Origin: an uncultured Oscillospiraceae bacterium
GTDB lineage: Bacteria > Bacillota > Clostridia > Oscillospirales > Acutalibacteraceae
Direction of reading: 5' to 3'
Assembly (NCBI GenBank): GCA_905198295.1
Contig: CAJKBW010000013.1
Coordinates: 1 to 45,300, forward strand
Length of the DNA: 45,300 nt
Position 1 is the first letter of the stretch; every line of letters starts with the position of its first letter. Positions 24,754 through 33,584 of the stretch are shown in pieces. The notes below the pieces were generated by a model. It searched no databases. It was not told the origin of the DNA and saw only the letters and a list, made by a program, of their open reading frames with translations. The position numbers and the translations under genes were made by a program.

Positions 24754-27396
24754 TTACTTCTTCAGCAGCCGTTCCAGAATATCGTCCACCGCGTTGATCG
24801 CAATATCCACCTTTGTCAGATCCTTGCCGCCGGCCATAGCCATGTCCGGACGTCCGCCGCCGTTGCCGCCGCAGATTTTGGCCACCTCACGCACGATATT
24901 GCCGGCATGCGCGCCCTTTTTCACAGCTCCCGGCGCACAGTAGCAGCCAAACGATACCGTGCCGGCGTCTTCCTTCATGCCGGCCAGCACAACCACGATA
25001 TCATCCTTCGGCATCTCCCTGCAGCGGTCGCACATCGCACGAACCGCATCGCCGCCGGTTCCGGTAAAGGCCGCGGAAACCACCTGGATCCCCTGCACCG
25101 TTTTGGCGCCGCTGAACAGGCCTTCCACCTTCAGCGAAGCCAGTTTGGCCTTGGCGTTGTCCAGGTCGTGCTGCGCCGTTTTGAGTTCCGCTGTCAGCTG
25201 GGTGGCACGCCGGACGATATCCTCCGGCCCATTCGCCTTCATCGCCTCCGACGCCTGGAACATCAGCGCGTGATATTCGTTGAGCAGCGCCAGCAGATTG
25301 CCGCCAGTCACCGCTTCGATGCGCCGCACGCCCGCAGCTACCGAGCTTTCGTTGATGATATGGAACAAGCCCAGCTCCGCCGTGTTGGCCACATGGGTAC
25401 CGCCGCAGAACTCGATGGACACTTCGCCGGCGCGCACTACGCGCACGATGTCCCCGTATTTTTCGCCGAAAAGCGCCATCGCACCTAGCTTGCGCGCCTC
25501 GTCAATCGGCATCTCCCGCACATCAACCGGCAGACTCGAAAGCACCCATTCGTTGACCAGGGCTTCCACCTCACGAAGCTCTTCCGGCTTCATCGCGGAG
25601 AAGTGGGTAAAATCGAAGCGCAGCCGTCTGCTGTCCACCAGCTGGCCGGCCTGCTCCACATGGGTTCCCAACACCCGGCGGAGAGCCGCCTGCAGCAGAT
25701 GCGCCGCCGTATGGTTGCGCATGGTTGCGCGGCGGGTATTTTCATCCACCGACGCCACCACCGCATCGCCGACCGCCAGCACACCCCGTGTCTGGATGCC
25801 GACCAGGATGATAACGCCGCCCGCGCTTTTCACCGTATCCCGTACCGCAAAAGACGCATCCTGACAGGTTACCGTACCAATGTCACCGACCTGTCCACCG
25901 CTCTCCGCATAAAACGGCACGGTTTCCAGCACCACATAAGCGTCTTCGCCCTCAGCAACGCTGTCCGCCATGTCATTATCCTTGATGATGGCCGTCACCT
26001 TTGTTTCGACGCGGAGCTTTTCATAACCGACAAACTGATTCGCGATCAGCTGCTGGATCACGCCGTCATTCCCTTTCCACGCGTCGTTGCCGGCCTTTTT
26101 ACGCGCGGCGCGGGCACGCTCCCGCTGTTCGGTCATCAGCTCGTTAAAGCGTTCTTCGTCCACGCTGACGCCCTTTTCCTCGAGAATATCCTTGGTCAGA
26201 TCCACCGGGAAGCCATAGGTATCGTACAGCTTAAAAGCATCCTCACCGGACAAGGTGTTGCCATTTACGTTTTTCAGCATGTCATCCAACAGCGCCAAAC
26301 CGCTGTCGATGGTCTTCTCAAAGGCCTCTTCCTCCACCCGGATGAGCTTTTGAATGAATTCCTTTTTCTCACACAGCTCCGGATAGGCGCTGCGGTTTTC
26401 CTCAATAACCGTGTTGCAGACCTGATACAGGAACGGCTCGTGAATGCCGAGCAGACGACCTTGCCGCGCGGCACGGCGGAGGAGACGGCGCAGCACATAG
26501 CCCCGCCCCTCGTTGGACGGCATAACACCGTCGCCAATCATAAAGGTGATCGAGCGGATATGGTCGGTAATCACCCGCAGGGACACATCCTTATGCGAAT
26601 CCTCACCATAATTGACTCCGGCAATTCGGCTGACATGCTTCATGATATTCTGGACGGTGTCCACCTCAAAGAGGTTTTCCACACCCTGCATAATGCACGC
26701 CAGACGCTCCAGCCCCATCCCGGTATCGATATTCGGGTGATCCAGCGGCGCATAGTTGCCCTTGCCGTCGCTGTCGAACTGGGTAAACACCAGATTCCAG
26801 AATTCCACGTAACGGTCGCAGTCGCAGCCGACGCCGCAGGTCGGCGAACCGCAGCCGTGCTCTTCCCCGCGATCAAAATAGAGCTCGGAGCAGGGACCGC
26901 AGGGGCCGGTGCCATGCTCCCAGAAATTGTCCTCTTTTCCCAGCCGGACAATATGCGCAGGATCGACGCCGACTTCTTCGGTCCAGATTTTGAACGCCTC
27001 ATCGTCGTTCTCGTAAATGCTCACCCACAGACGATCGACCGGCAGTTCCAGTACTTTGGTGCAGAATTCCCACGCCCAGGCGGTAGCCTCATGCTTGAAA
27101 TAATCCCCGAAGCTAAAGTTGCCCAGCATCTCAAAATAGGTGCCGTGACGCGCCGTTTTGCCCACCCGCTCAATATCGGGGGTGCGGATACATTTCTGGC
27201 AGGTGGTCACCCGCTTGCGGGGGGGCGTCACCTCGCCGGTGAAATACTTTTTCATCGGCGCCATGCCGGAGTTGATCAGCAGCAGGGATTTATCCCCCTG
27301 CGGCAGCAAGGAAAAACTCGGCAGCCGCAGATGCCCCTTGCTCTCATAAAAGGAGAGAAACTTTTCTCTCAGTTCATTCAGACCTGTCCACTGCAT
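24754..27396 (-). CDS. alaS: Alanyl-tRNA synthetase
   Basis: The 880-residue class II synthetase charges tRNA-Ala. The N-terminal aminoacylation domain shows LLINSGMAPMKKYFTGE and GRGYVLRRLLRRA; the editing domain has HTAAHLLQAALR and CGGTHVANTAELG with the zinc ligands; a coiled-coil and C-Ala domain ending in GGGGRPDMAMAGG complete it. Length is normal (about 875). An ATG at 27396 starts the frame. Expression is controlled by an alanine-type T-box leader. alaS leads a long minus-strand run through HIT, exonuclease, DUF2752, mutY and others. Confidence 0.98.
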   Translation of the reverse strand: MQWTGLNELREKFLSFYESKGHLRLPSFSLLPQGDKSLLLINSGMAPMKKYFTGEVTPPRKRVTTCQKCIRTPDIERVGKTARHGTYFEMLGNFSFGDYFKHEATAWAWEFCTKVLELPVDRLWVSIYENDDEAFKIWTEEVGVDPAHIVRLGKEDNFWEHGTGPCGPCSELYFDRGEEHGCGSPTCGVGCDCDRYVEFWNLVFTQFDSDGKGNYAPLDHPNIDTGMGLERLACIMQGVENLFEVDTVQNIMKHVSRIAGVNYGEDSHKDVSLRVITDHIRSITFMIGDGVMPSNEGRGYVLRRLLRRAARQGRLLGIHEPFLYQVCNTVIEENRSAYPELCEKKEFIQKLIRVEEEAFEKTIDSGLALLDDMLKNVNGNTLSGEDAFKLYDTYGFPVDLTKDILEEKGVSVDEERFNELMTEQRERARAARKKAGNDAWKGNDGVIQQLIANQFVGYEKLRVETKVTAIIKDNDMADSVAEGEDAYVVLETVPFYAESGGQVGDIGTVTCQDASFAVRDTVKSAGGVIILVGIQTRGVLAVGDAVVASVDENTRRATMRNHTAAHLLQAALRRVLGTHVEQAGQLVDSRRLRFDFTHFSAMKPEELREVEALVNEWVLSSLPVDVREMPIDEARKLGAMALFGEKYGDIVRVVRAGEVSIEFCGGTHVANTAELGLFHIINESSVAAGVRRIEAVTGGNLLALLNEYHALMFQASEAMKANGPEDIVRRATQLTAELKTAQHDLDNAKAKLASLKVEGLFSGAKTVQGIQVVSAAFTGTGGDAVRAMCDRCREMPKDDIVVVLAGMKEDAGTVSFGCYCAPGAVKKGAHAGNIVREVAKICGGNGGGRPDMAMAGGKDLTKVDIAINAVDDILERLLKK

Positions 27397-27423
27397 TGAT
27401 ATTCACAATCCTTTCCCCAAAAT

Positions 27424-27452
27424 AAAAACCCCCGTCCAACATGGGACGGAGG
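27424..27452 (-). terminator. T-box terminator hairpin
   Basis: CCTCCGTCC pairs with GGACGGGGG across CATGTT and is followed by five T on the minus strand, 28 bases before alaS. Confidence 0.9.
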
Positions 27453-27685
27453 TTCCGTGGTACCACCCAATTTGCACCGCCGTAAAGCGGTGCCGCTCAG
27501 CGGGAATATTCCCTCGCCCTTAACGCGGGCACACGCCGCCGCTCTTCGCGGCAGAGCTCAGGGGCGGCCTTTCCCGTGAGAGGCACGGGCGGCCTTCCAG
27601 CGTCCGAACCAGATTCCTGTCCGGACAGCCGCCCTCTCTGCTTGCATCAACCGGTATTCTTCCCGTCACAGCCTTCTTTTTATCG
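27424..27685 (-). promoter_or_regulatory. T-box leader of alaS
   Basis: The approximately 260-base leader ends with the conserved T-box TGGGTGGTACCACGG (about 27455-27469), which forms an antiterminator when the uncharged tRNA acceptor end pairs with UGGU-type bases. Upstream on the minus strand lie a GGGAAGAAUA element and an AGAGAGGG bulge expected of Stem I. The downstream alaS gene points to tRNA-Ala; a GCC triplet near the base of Stem I would fit, but I could not fix the specifier loop by eye. Confidence 0.92.
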
Positions 27686-27691
27686 TCTTTT

Positions 27692-27720
27692 ATTATAGGC
27701 ACGTCTTTTTCTTTTGTCAA
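27692..27720 (-). promoter_or_regulatory. Consensus sigmaA promoter of the alaS T-box operon
   Basis: Perfect TTGACA (27715-27720) and perfect TATAAT (27692-27697), 17 bases apart. Strong basal initiation suits control by termination. Confidence 0.9.
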
Positions 27721-27837
27721 GTCTCCGGAGCCCGCCGCAAAAGAAAAAAGCAGCCATCCCCCTCCTCCTTTTTGCGCATACACCGCAACAATCCACTTAC
27801 TGTACGGAGGCGTATCCGCTGCTTTTCCGTTGGAGCC

Positions 27838-27878
27838 GTCAAAAAGACTCGCAGCCGACTGCTGCGGGTCTTTTTGAC
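27838..27878 (-). terminator. Intrinsic terminator after the class B PBP gene
   Basis: AAAAAGAC(c)CGCAGC pairs with GCTGCG(a)GTCTTTTT; the hairpin starts directly after the PBP stop codon. It separates the thyX-to-PBP series from the alaS promoter. Confidence 0.9.
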
Positions 27879-29501
27879 TTAATTGCCTGTCGTCTGGCGG
27901 GAAAGCGCAAGGGTATACAGATCGTCGCAGATCTGCCGGAATACCGGCGCTGACTGGCTGCCGGTACCCTCCGCATCCTCGGCGAGCACCACGATCGCAT
28001 ACTTCGGCTGTTCCGCCGGATAAAAGCCGGCATACCAGCTCTGCACAACAGCAGAGCCATCCTCATTTTCCCAGCCGGTTTCCGCCGTGCCGGTTTTGCA
28101 GCCGGCGCCGCCCGTACGCGGCTTTCCGCCGGATCCTGTACCGTTTTCCACCGTTTCAATCATCAGGTTGCGCAGTGTCCGCGCCGTTTGCTCCGAAAAA
28201 GCCCATTGTGCCGGAGAAACGGTGCTCGCTTCCAAATTTCCCTCTTTATCGACAAAGCCCTTCACCACAGAGGGCTGGATGACCTCACCATCATTGACCA
28301 CCGCGGCAACCATCTGTGCAATATGCATCGGTGTGGCCAGCAGCGATCCCTGGCCGAAGGAAAGGTTGGCAACCGCTGCAGGGGACTGCAATTCCAGCTC
28401 GGAGGGCAGCACCGCACGCGCCGTTTTATAATTCTCCGCCAACAGCAGCGGCCGGTCAAAGCTGAGGTTGGTCGCCATGGTATAGAGCGCTTCTCCCCCG
28501 ACATTCTGCATCAAATGTACGAAATACGGATTGCACGACTGCGCAAAGCCGCTGACCATCGACATTACCCCGTGCCCCAGACGGTTATGGCAGTGAAAGG
28601 GGATCCCGCCGACATTGATGCTGCCCTTACAGGTATAGCTTTCATTCAGCGGGACGCCGGCCTCCAGTGCCGCCGCCGCGGATACGATCTTGAAAACCGA
28701 ACCGCAGTTATAGTTGCACAGCGCCCGGTTAAGCAACGGGGAACGCTCATCTTCCAGAGCATCCACCAGCGTATCCTGCTGAAAATCGGGAAGGCTCACC
28801 ATCGCCAGCACCTGGCCGGTCGCCGGTTCCAACACCACAACCGCGCCGCGGTCGATATGCTTTTTAGCCGCCTGTTCGGCGATATATTGGATTTCCCGGT
28901 CGATGCTCAGCACGACTCCCGCTCTGGCATCATCCAGTGTATTCTGGATTTCCGGCGCAATTCCCTGAAGCGGCTTTCCGGAACCGTCCACCTTATACGT
29001 GACTTTTATGCTGCCGCTTTTGCTGTTCAAATACTCGTCAAATGCCAGCTCTATACCGGTGACGCCGTGGAGCTCATCCCCGTCGAGATACCCGAGCAGA
29101 TGCGGCGCCGCCAGATCCTCACCGTACCGCACCGGAACGCTGAACTGACTGATGCCTTCGGTCGGCGCAAGCAGCCGGTCCAGCGTCAGCGTAACCGGTC
29201 GGCCGCTTTGCAGCCGGGCCGCCAGTGCTTCAAACTCTTCGGCAGCCAGCGCTTCCGAAAGCGCAGCAACTGCAACCGGATAGGGCGCCACGCTCACACG
29301 GTTCTGGGTGCCGGTATTCACAAGCGGCTGCATGTTCCGGTCGTATATGGTTCCGCGCGCGGTCGCAACCGTGACCGTCACCGTGGATTGCTGATCCGCC
29401 ACCTGCGCCAGGCCGCTGTCAGCCAAATGATAGATTTTTATCATCAGACCGCTGAACATCGCCAGCAGCAGTGCACCGATAATCACCGAGCGTTTGGGCA
29501 T
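27879..29501 (-). CDS. Class B penicillin-binding protein (transpeptidase)
   Basis: The protein (about 540 residues) has one N-terminal membrane helix (SVIIGALLLAMFSGLMI), a short dimerisation region with RGTIYDRN, and a transpeptidase domain. The catalytic motifs are SVFK (Ser268 from this start), SCN (322-324) and KTG (469-471). Class B PBPs cross-link peptidoglycan. It lacks PASTA domains and is short for SpoVD/FtsI, resembling the PbpA type of Clostridia; division, elongation or spore use cannot be told. Start choice is uncertain: AAAGGA is 11 bases before ATG 29501, but ATGs at 29510 and 29513 and a GTG at 29555 are in frame. Confidence 0.9.
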   Translation of the reverse strand: MPKRSVIIGALLLAMFSGLMIKIYHLADSGLAQVADQQSTVTVTVATARGTIYDRNMQPLVNTGTQNRVSVAPYPVAVAALSEALAAEEFEALAARLQSGRPVTLTLDRLLAPTEGISQFSVPVRYGEDLAAPHLLGYLDGDELHGVTGIELAFDEYLNSKSGSIKVTYKVDGSGKPLQGIAPEIQNTLDDARAGVVLSIDREIQYIAEQAAKKHIDRGAVVVLEPATGQVLAMVSLPDFQQDTLVDALEDERSPLLNRALCNYNCGSVFKIVSAAAALEAGVPLNESYTCKGSINVGGIPFHCHNRLGHGVMSMVSGFAQSCNPYFVHLMQNVGGEALYTMATNLSFDRPLLLAENYKTARAVLPSELELQSPAAVANLSFGQGSLLATPMHIAQMVAAVVNDGEVIQPSVVKGFVDKEGNLEASTVSPAQWAFSEQTARTLRNLMIETVENGTGSGGKPRTGGAGCKTGTAETGWENEDGSAVVQSWYAGFYPAEQPKYAIVVLAEDAEGTGSQSAPVFRQICDDLYTLALSRQTTGN

Positions 29502-29618
29502 AGCCGTCATCATCCTTTCACGTGCGCCGGCCGCTTTTCCGTCTGTCGGATCCACCGCCTGCCTTCGGGAACTGGTTTTCCTTAACAGTCTTCCCGTTTT
29601 GGAAAGGATTTAATCGGC

Positions 29619-30860
29619 TCATTTTTTGTCCGGCACCCGCCGCCGGACAAAGCTGCCCGGCAAAAACGCTTTTTCGCCGCGCACCGACAGTACCATCAGC
29701 GGATGCCGCGCAGCGTCGATTGCCCCGCCGTCCGCGTCAAGCATCTCCTCTGCCGTGAGTGAAACCGGTGGTTTTCCCGGCTCCAGCACCTCCAGCGTAT
29801 CACCCCGCTGAAAAAAATTGCGCTGGGACAGGTAAAGCCTTCCGGCTTTCCAGCCCTCTACCACGGCCGTCACCTCGTAATCCTGCACGTATCCGCCGAA
29901 CGCCGTATTCTGCTGCGGTGTACCGAAAAAGAAGCCGGTGCCGTACGGACGGTGGCTGATGGTATCCAGCTCCCGTCTGATCCAGGCAGGAGGCTGATAG
30001 CTGTCCGGATCCGGCGCCGCCAGATACCCTGCTACGGCGCTTTTGTAGGCGTTGGTGGTCACCGCGGCATAATACGCCGCCTTCGCCCTCCCCTCGATTT
30101 TGAAGGAGGTTATCCCGGCACGAACCAGCGCGGGAATATGTTCAATCATACACAAATCGTTGGCATTGAACAGATAGGTTCCCTGCGCATATTCTTCCGC
30201 CGTCAGCACCGTTTCGGGCATACCGTCGGGAATCACGCGGTATTTCCAGCGGCAGGGCTGCGCACAGTCGCCGTGATTGGCATCCCGGCCGGTCAGGTAG
30301 CCGGACAGAAAGCATCTGCCCGACAGAGAAGCGCACATCGCGCCATGAACGAAGCATTCGAGCTCCAGTTCCGGGGATGTTTTTTCCCGGATCATGGCAA
30401 TTTCCTCAAGCGACAGCTCCCGTGCCAGCACCACGCGGGAGGCTCCGTATTCCCACAGGGCGTTTGCCGTCTGGTAGTTCATCACGCCGAACTGGGTCGA
30501 CACGTGCAGCCGGCAGTCCGGCGCATACCGCCTGGCCATTGCCATAACGCCGAGGTCGCAGATAATCAGCGCATCCGCGCCCGCCGCCTGCACCGCCTGC
30601 AGAAAAGCCGGCAGACGGTCCATCTCCGCATTGCGCGGCAGCGTGTTGCAGGTCACGTATACCCGGCTTCCGTGCGCATGCGCCAAGCGCACCGCAGCCG
30701 CCAGACCTTCTTCATCAAAATTGCGGCTCGCGGAACGCATACCGTACGCCTTTCCGGCAAGGTAAACCGCGTCTGCGCCATAGAACAGCGCCGCCTCCAG
30801 CCGCTCACGGTCACCGGCAGGCGCCAGGATCTCCGGAGAATTTCGCCTTATCTCTGCCAT
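29619..30860 (-). CDS. Peptidase U32-family protein (RlhA/TrhP-like)
   Basis: The 413-residue protein begins ILAPAGDRERLEAAL and contains the U32 signature ELECFVHGAMCASLSGRC with further cysteines CAQPCRW, which in relatives help bind an iron-sulfur cluster. U32 proteins were first called collagenases; well-studied members are RNA hydroxylation enzymes that use prephenate (RlhA for 23S rRNA, TrhP/TrhO-type for tRNA). RNA modification is therefore more likely than proteolysis. ATG 30860 is chosen because AAAGGAAG lies nine bases upstream; a TTG 11 codons earlier has none. Confidence 0.92.
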   Translation of the reverse strand: MAEIRRNSPEILAPAGDRERLEAALFYGADAVYLAGKAYGMRSASRNFDEEGLAAAVRLAHAHGSRVYVTCNTLPRNAEMDRLPAFLQAVQAAGADALIICDLGVMAMARRYAPDCRLHVSTQFGVMNYQTANALWEYGASRVVLARELSLEEIAMIREKTSPELELECFVHGAMCASLSGRCFLSGYLTGRDANHGDCAQPCRWKYRVIPDGMPETVLTAEEYAQGTYLFNANDLCMIEHIPALVRAGITSFKIEGRAKAAYYAAVTTNAYKSAVAGYLAAPDPDSYQPPAWIRRELDTISHRPYGTGFFFGTPQQNTAFGGYVQDYEVTAVVEGWKAGRLYLSQRNFFQRGDTLEVLEPGKPPVSLTAEEMLDADGGAIDAARHPLMVLSVRGEKAFLPGSFVRRRVPDKK

Positions 30861-30910
30861 TTTTTGTTTCTTCCTTTCCCGTGCATACCGCAAAACGCTT
30901 TTCTTTGTAC

Positions 30911-30945
30911 AACAGCGGCCGGAGCCACACGCCCCGGCCGCTGTT
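30911..30945 (-). terminator. Long GC-rich hairpin between mltG and the U32 gene
   Basis: AAACAGCGGCCGG and CCGGCCGCTGTT form a stem of about 12 bp around a GC-rich loop right after mltG. On the minus strand no clean T-tract follows (GTTGTAC), so it may be a weak terminator or a processing/stabilising element. Confidence 0.5.
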
Positions 30946-30947
30946 TA

Positions 30948-32414
30948 TCAACCGTGAATACCAATATGATGTTTCCGGCAGATCGCTACATGTTCCTCAT
31001 AGGTCCTGGAATAATAGGTGTTGCGTTCGGCGTCATTGGCGAAGAAATAGTACTGCATATCCGCTTCATCGGTTGACGGGCTGATTGCCGCCTCGATCGC
31101 CGCAAGGCCAGGGTTGTTGATCGGACCCGCGGGCAGTCCCTTACGGGTGTAGGTATCGTAGCCTTCGGTTTTCATCTCCCCGCCTTCCACAATCGGGATC
31201 AGGCTGGTGACGTAGCGTGCGGTCGAATCGCACTGCAGATACGGGTAATTCACCGGATCATCCAGACGGTTGTGCAGCACGCGCGAAACCTTCGGCATAT
31301 TCGCAAGGTCCGCCGCCTCGCCCTGAATGATGGAGGCGAGCGTAATAGCGTCGTCGAGCGTCATGCCGGCCGCCTTGAGTGCAGCCATATGCTGGGTATC
31401 CATCCGCGTCTCAAAGTTATCCAGCATTTTCTGCACAACGGTTTTTCCCGAGCTGTTTTTGAAAAACTCATACGTATCCGGGAACAGATACCCGTCCAGC
31501 CGGTAGATTCGCCCGCTGTGCTGTTCATCCCAAGCGCCCATTTCCTTTTGAGGCACCTGCTCCAGAAAAGCGTTTTCGTACTCTCCGTTGACCAGCGCGT
31601 CAAAAAAGTCGCTGGCAGAACACACGCCTTCCTTTTCCAGCAGCTGTGAAATCTGGTAAGCCGTGCTGCCTTCCAGAATGGTCACCCGCACCGTTTCCCG
31701 AGGCTTGGTCGTCTGCAGGCGGGCAATCATATTGCTGTACCCCATATCGGGAGACAGCGTAAAGGTGCCGACCTGATATTTCCCGTCCGCTTTGGTAATT
31801 TTGGAATACAGGCGGAATACCAGCGGCTGATCGATCAGCCCGTTTTCTTTGAGGATGTTGGCTACCGTTTCGGTGTTGGCCCCTGCCGGGATCTCCACAT
31901 CAATCAGCTCATCGGACTTATTCAGCCCGGTCATATCGATGCCTCCGGTAATGGCAAAATAGGCCAGCGTGCCGGATACAGCCAACACCACAATCGCATA
32001 GATTATCCCGCGGATGCAGCCCCAGGCGGTGTGTCCCTTTTCTCCGGATTTTCTCCGTCCTTTTTTGCCCTTGCCATCCTGCGCATCCTCTGTCTCATCC
32101 GCCTCTTCCGCAGCGGCCGGTTCTTCCTTTTCTTCAGCATCCTCCGGCAGCGTGTCTTCGACCGGCTCCTCACCGTCTGACGGCTGCACACCGCTATGTT
32201 CTGCCGGATCGCCGGCCGTTTTCTCTTCCGGGGCGTCGTCCTCCAAATTCAACGACAGCTTAAAAGAGGATATCTTATCCTGCCTTGCCTGCGTCAGCGC
32301 AGATTCCTGCACCTCATCCGGTCTGAGTGTTTCCCCCATCTGGGCTTCCTGCCGCAGGCGCGCCATTTTTTCGGCCTCGATATCCTCCAGCATCTTGTCC
32401 AGTTCGTCAGCCAT
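30948..32414 (-). CDS. mltG: Endolytic murein transglycosylase MltG (YceG-like)
   Basis: The 488-residue protein cleaves nascent glycan strands outside the membrane. After a long cytoplasmic N-terminus (about 130 residues, rich in Glu/Asp/Ala with a Lys/Arg-rich end GKGKKGRRKSGEKG) comes one membrane helix (IIYAIVVLAVSGTLAYFAI), a LysM-like region (DVEIPAGANTETVANILKENGL) and the YceG domain with YLFPDTYEF, the catalytic segment TLASIIQGEA, and ARYVTS...GLPAGPINNPGLAAIEA. The acidic N-terminus is much longer than in E. coli MltG. The catalytic Glu follows Gln-Gly, as in many Firmicutes. The next gene upstream is the 5-formyl-THF cyclo-ligase gene, 30 bases away. Confidence 0.94.
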   Translation of the reverse strand: MADELDKMLEDIEAEKMARLRQEAQMGETLRPDEVQESALTQARQDKISSFKLSLNLEDDAPEEKTAGDPAEHSGVQPSDGEEPVEDTLPEDAEEKEEPAAAEEADETEDAQDGKGKKGRRKSGEKGHTAWGCIRGIIYAIVVLAVSGTLAYFAITGGIDMTGLNKSDELIDVEIPAGANTETVANILKENGLIDQPLVFRLYSKITKADGKYQVGTFTLSPDMGYSNMIARLQTTKPRETVRVTILEGSTAYQISQLLEKEGVCSASDFFDALVNGEYENAFLEQVPQKEMGAWDEQHSGRIYRLDGYLFPDTYEFFKNSSGKTVVQKMLDNFETRMDTQHMAALKAAGMTLDDAITLASIIQGEAADLANMPKVSRVLHNRLDDPVNYPYLQCDSTARYVTSLIPIVEGGEMKTEGYDTYTRKGLPAGPINNPGLAAIEAAISPSTDEADMQYYFFANDAERNTYYSRTYEEHVAICRKHHIGIHG

Positions 32415-32443
32415 GTTGTCAACTCCCGTATCCCGTGTCGTTT

Positions 32444-33034
32444 TTATTTCGGCCTGGTCCGGCGCAGGAAGCGCTCGGTAACCAACAGCTCCACCGGACG
32501 GTCATAGCGGCCGTGCGGCAGCTTATGCCGGACGCATTCACTGTAGCAGAGTCCCACCATATTGCCTTCAAACCCAGCCAGAAAGCGGTCATAATACCCC
32601 TTTCCGTAACCGAGACGGAACCCTTTCCAATCATAACACAAAGCCGGCACCAGACACAAGCCCTCTGAAAAATCCGTCCATAATTTTTTCGGATCGGGCT
32701 CTGGCTCCAACACCCCAAAGGATCCCGGCCGAAGCTCCTGCAGGCTGGAAATGGCGTAAAACTCCATCGTACGGGTCCCCGGAACGCAGCGGGGCACCGC
32801 CACCGTTTTCCCGTCCTCCAGCGCCTTTTCGATAATCCGTCTGGTATCCACCTCGATAGCAGTGGACACATAGGTGAACAGCCGGCGGTTTTTCGCATAC
32901 TGCCACAAGCCGGACACTCGCTGCGCAATTGTCTCATCGCAACTTTCCTTAAAGGCGGAATCCATATTTCTGCGCAGCGCTTTATAGCGGTTGCGCAGCT
33001 CACTTTTGATCGGCCGGATATCCTCTAACGGCAT
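32444..33034 (-). CDS. 5-formyltetrahydrofolate cyclo-ligase
   Basis: The 196-residue protein converts 5-formyl-THF to 5,10-methenyl-THF using ATP, returning stored folate to the one-carbon pool. The family hallmark GFRLGYGKGYYDRFL is complete, with the N-terminal basic segment KSELRNRYKALRR and the VPRCVPGTRTMEFY strand. Its start overlaps the end of the DJ-1 gene by ten bases, implying coupled translation. The folate link matches thyX, which uses methylene-THF, three kilobases upstream in the same series. Confidence 0.95.
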   Translation of the reverse strand: MPLEDIRPIKSELRNRYKALRRNMDSAFKESCDETIAQRVSGLWQYAKNRRLFTYVSTAIEVDTRRIIEKALEDGKTVAVPRCVPGTRTMEFYAISSLQELRPGSFGVLEPEPDPKKLWTDFSEGLCLVPALCYDWKGFRLGYGKGYYDRFLAGFEGNMVGLCYSECVRHKLPHGRYDRPVELLVTERFLRRTRPK

Positions 33035-33564
33035 TGCATCGCCGCCCGAAGCGCGTCCGAAACGCTCCGCCCTTTCAGCTGTTCCACAATGGTCAGCGCA
33101 AAATCAATGGCAGCTCCCGCCCCTTTTCCGGTGATAATCCGCCCGTCCGCCACCGCGGGTTCATCGAGAATTACCGCACCAGCGCAGTCCTTTTCAAAAC
33201 CCGGGAAGCAGGTGGCCCGCTTTCCATTCAGCTGACCCCGGTGCCCCAGAATCGAGGGGGCCGCACAGATTGCCGCAATATACCGGTCGTTTTCCGTCAT
33301 GTAATCCAGCGCGCGCTGTACATCTGCCGATGCTTCCAGATTGCGCGTACCCGGCATGCCGCCCGGCAGCACGATCACCTGCGCTTTTGCCAGTTCCACA
33401 TCCTCCTCACGGATATCCGTCTGAATACGCATCCCGTGAGAGCCGCAGATCCAATCACCGCCCACGCCGACGGTCTGCACCGGAAGCTCTGCCCGGCGCA
33501 GCACATCCACTGTGGCCAGTGCTTCGATTTCTTCAAAGCCTTCCGCCAAAAACACATAAATCAT
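33025..33564 (-). CDS. DJ-1/PfpI-family protein
   Basis: The 179-residue protein has the DJ-1 fold motifs: FLAEGFEEIEAL with the conserved Glu, VIVLPGGMPGTRNL, and the nucleophile elbow AAICAAPSIL with Cys100. The family covers protein/nucleotide deglycases, chaperones and redox sensors (YajL/ThiJ branch). The gene overlaps the 5-formyl-THF cyclo-ligase gene, a neighbourhood seen often in Clostridia. Confidence 0.93.
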   Translation of the reverse strand: MIYVFLAEGFEEIEALATVDVLRRAELPVQTVGVGGDWICGSHGMRIQTDIREEDVELAKAQVIVLPGGMPGTRNLEASADVQRALDYMTENDRYIAAICAAPSILGHRGQLNGKRATCFPGFEKDCAGAVILDEPAVADGRIITGKGAGAAIDFALTIVEQLKGRSVSDALRAAMQCR

Positions 33565-33584
33565 GTTCGTATACTCCTCTCTTT

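Noticed and set aside
23419..25488. 689-codon plus-strand frame over DUF2752, exonuclease, HIT and alaS genes
   Set aside because: It crosses four well-supported minus-strand genes and has no family similarity.
25603..27399. 598-codon frame opposite alaS
   Set aside because: Antisense to conserved AlaS; no recognisable motifs.
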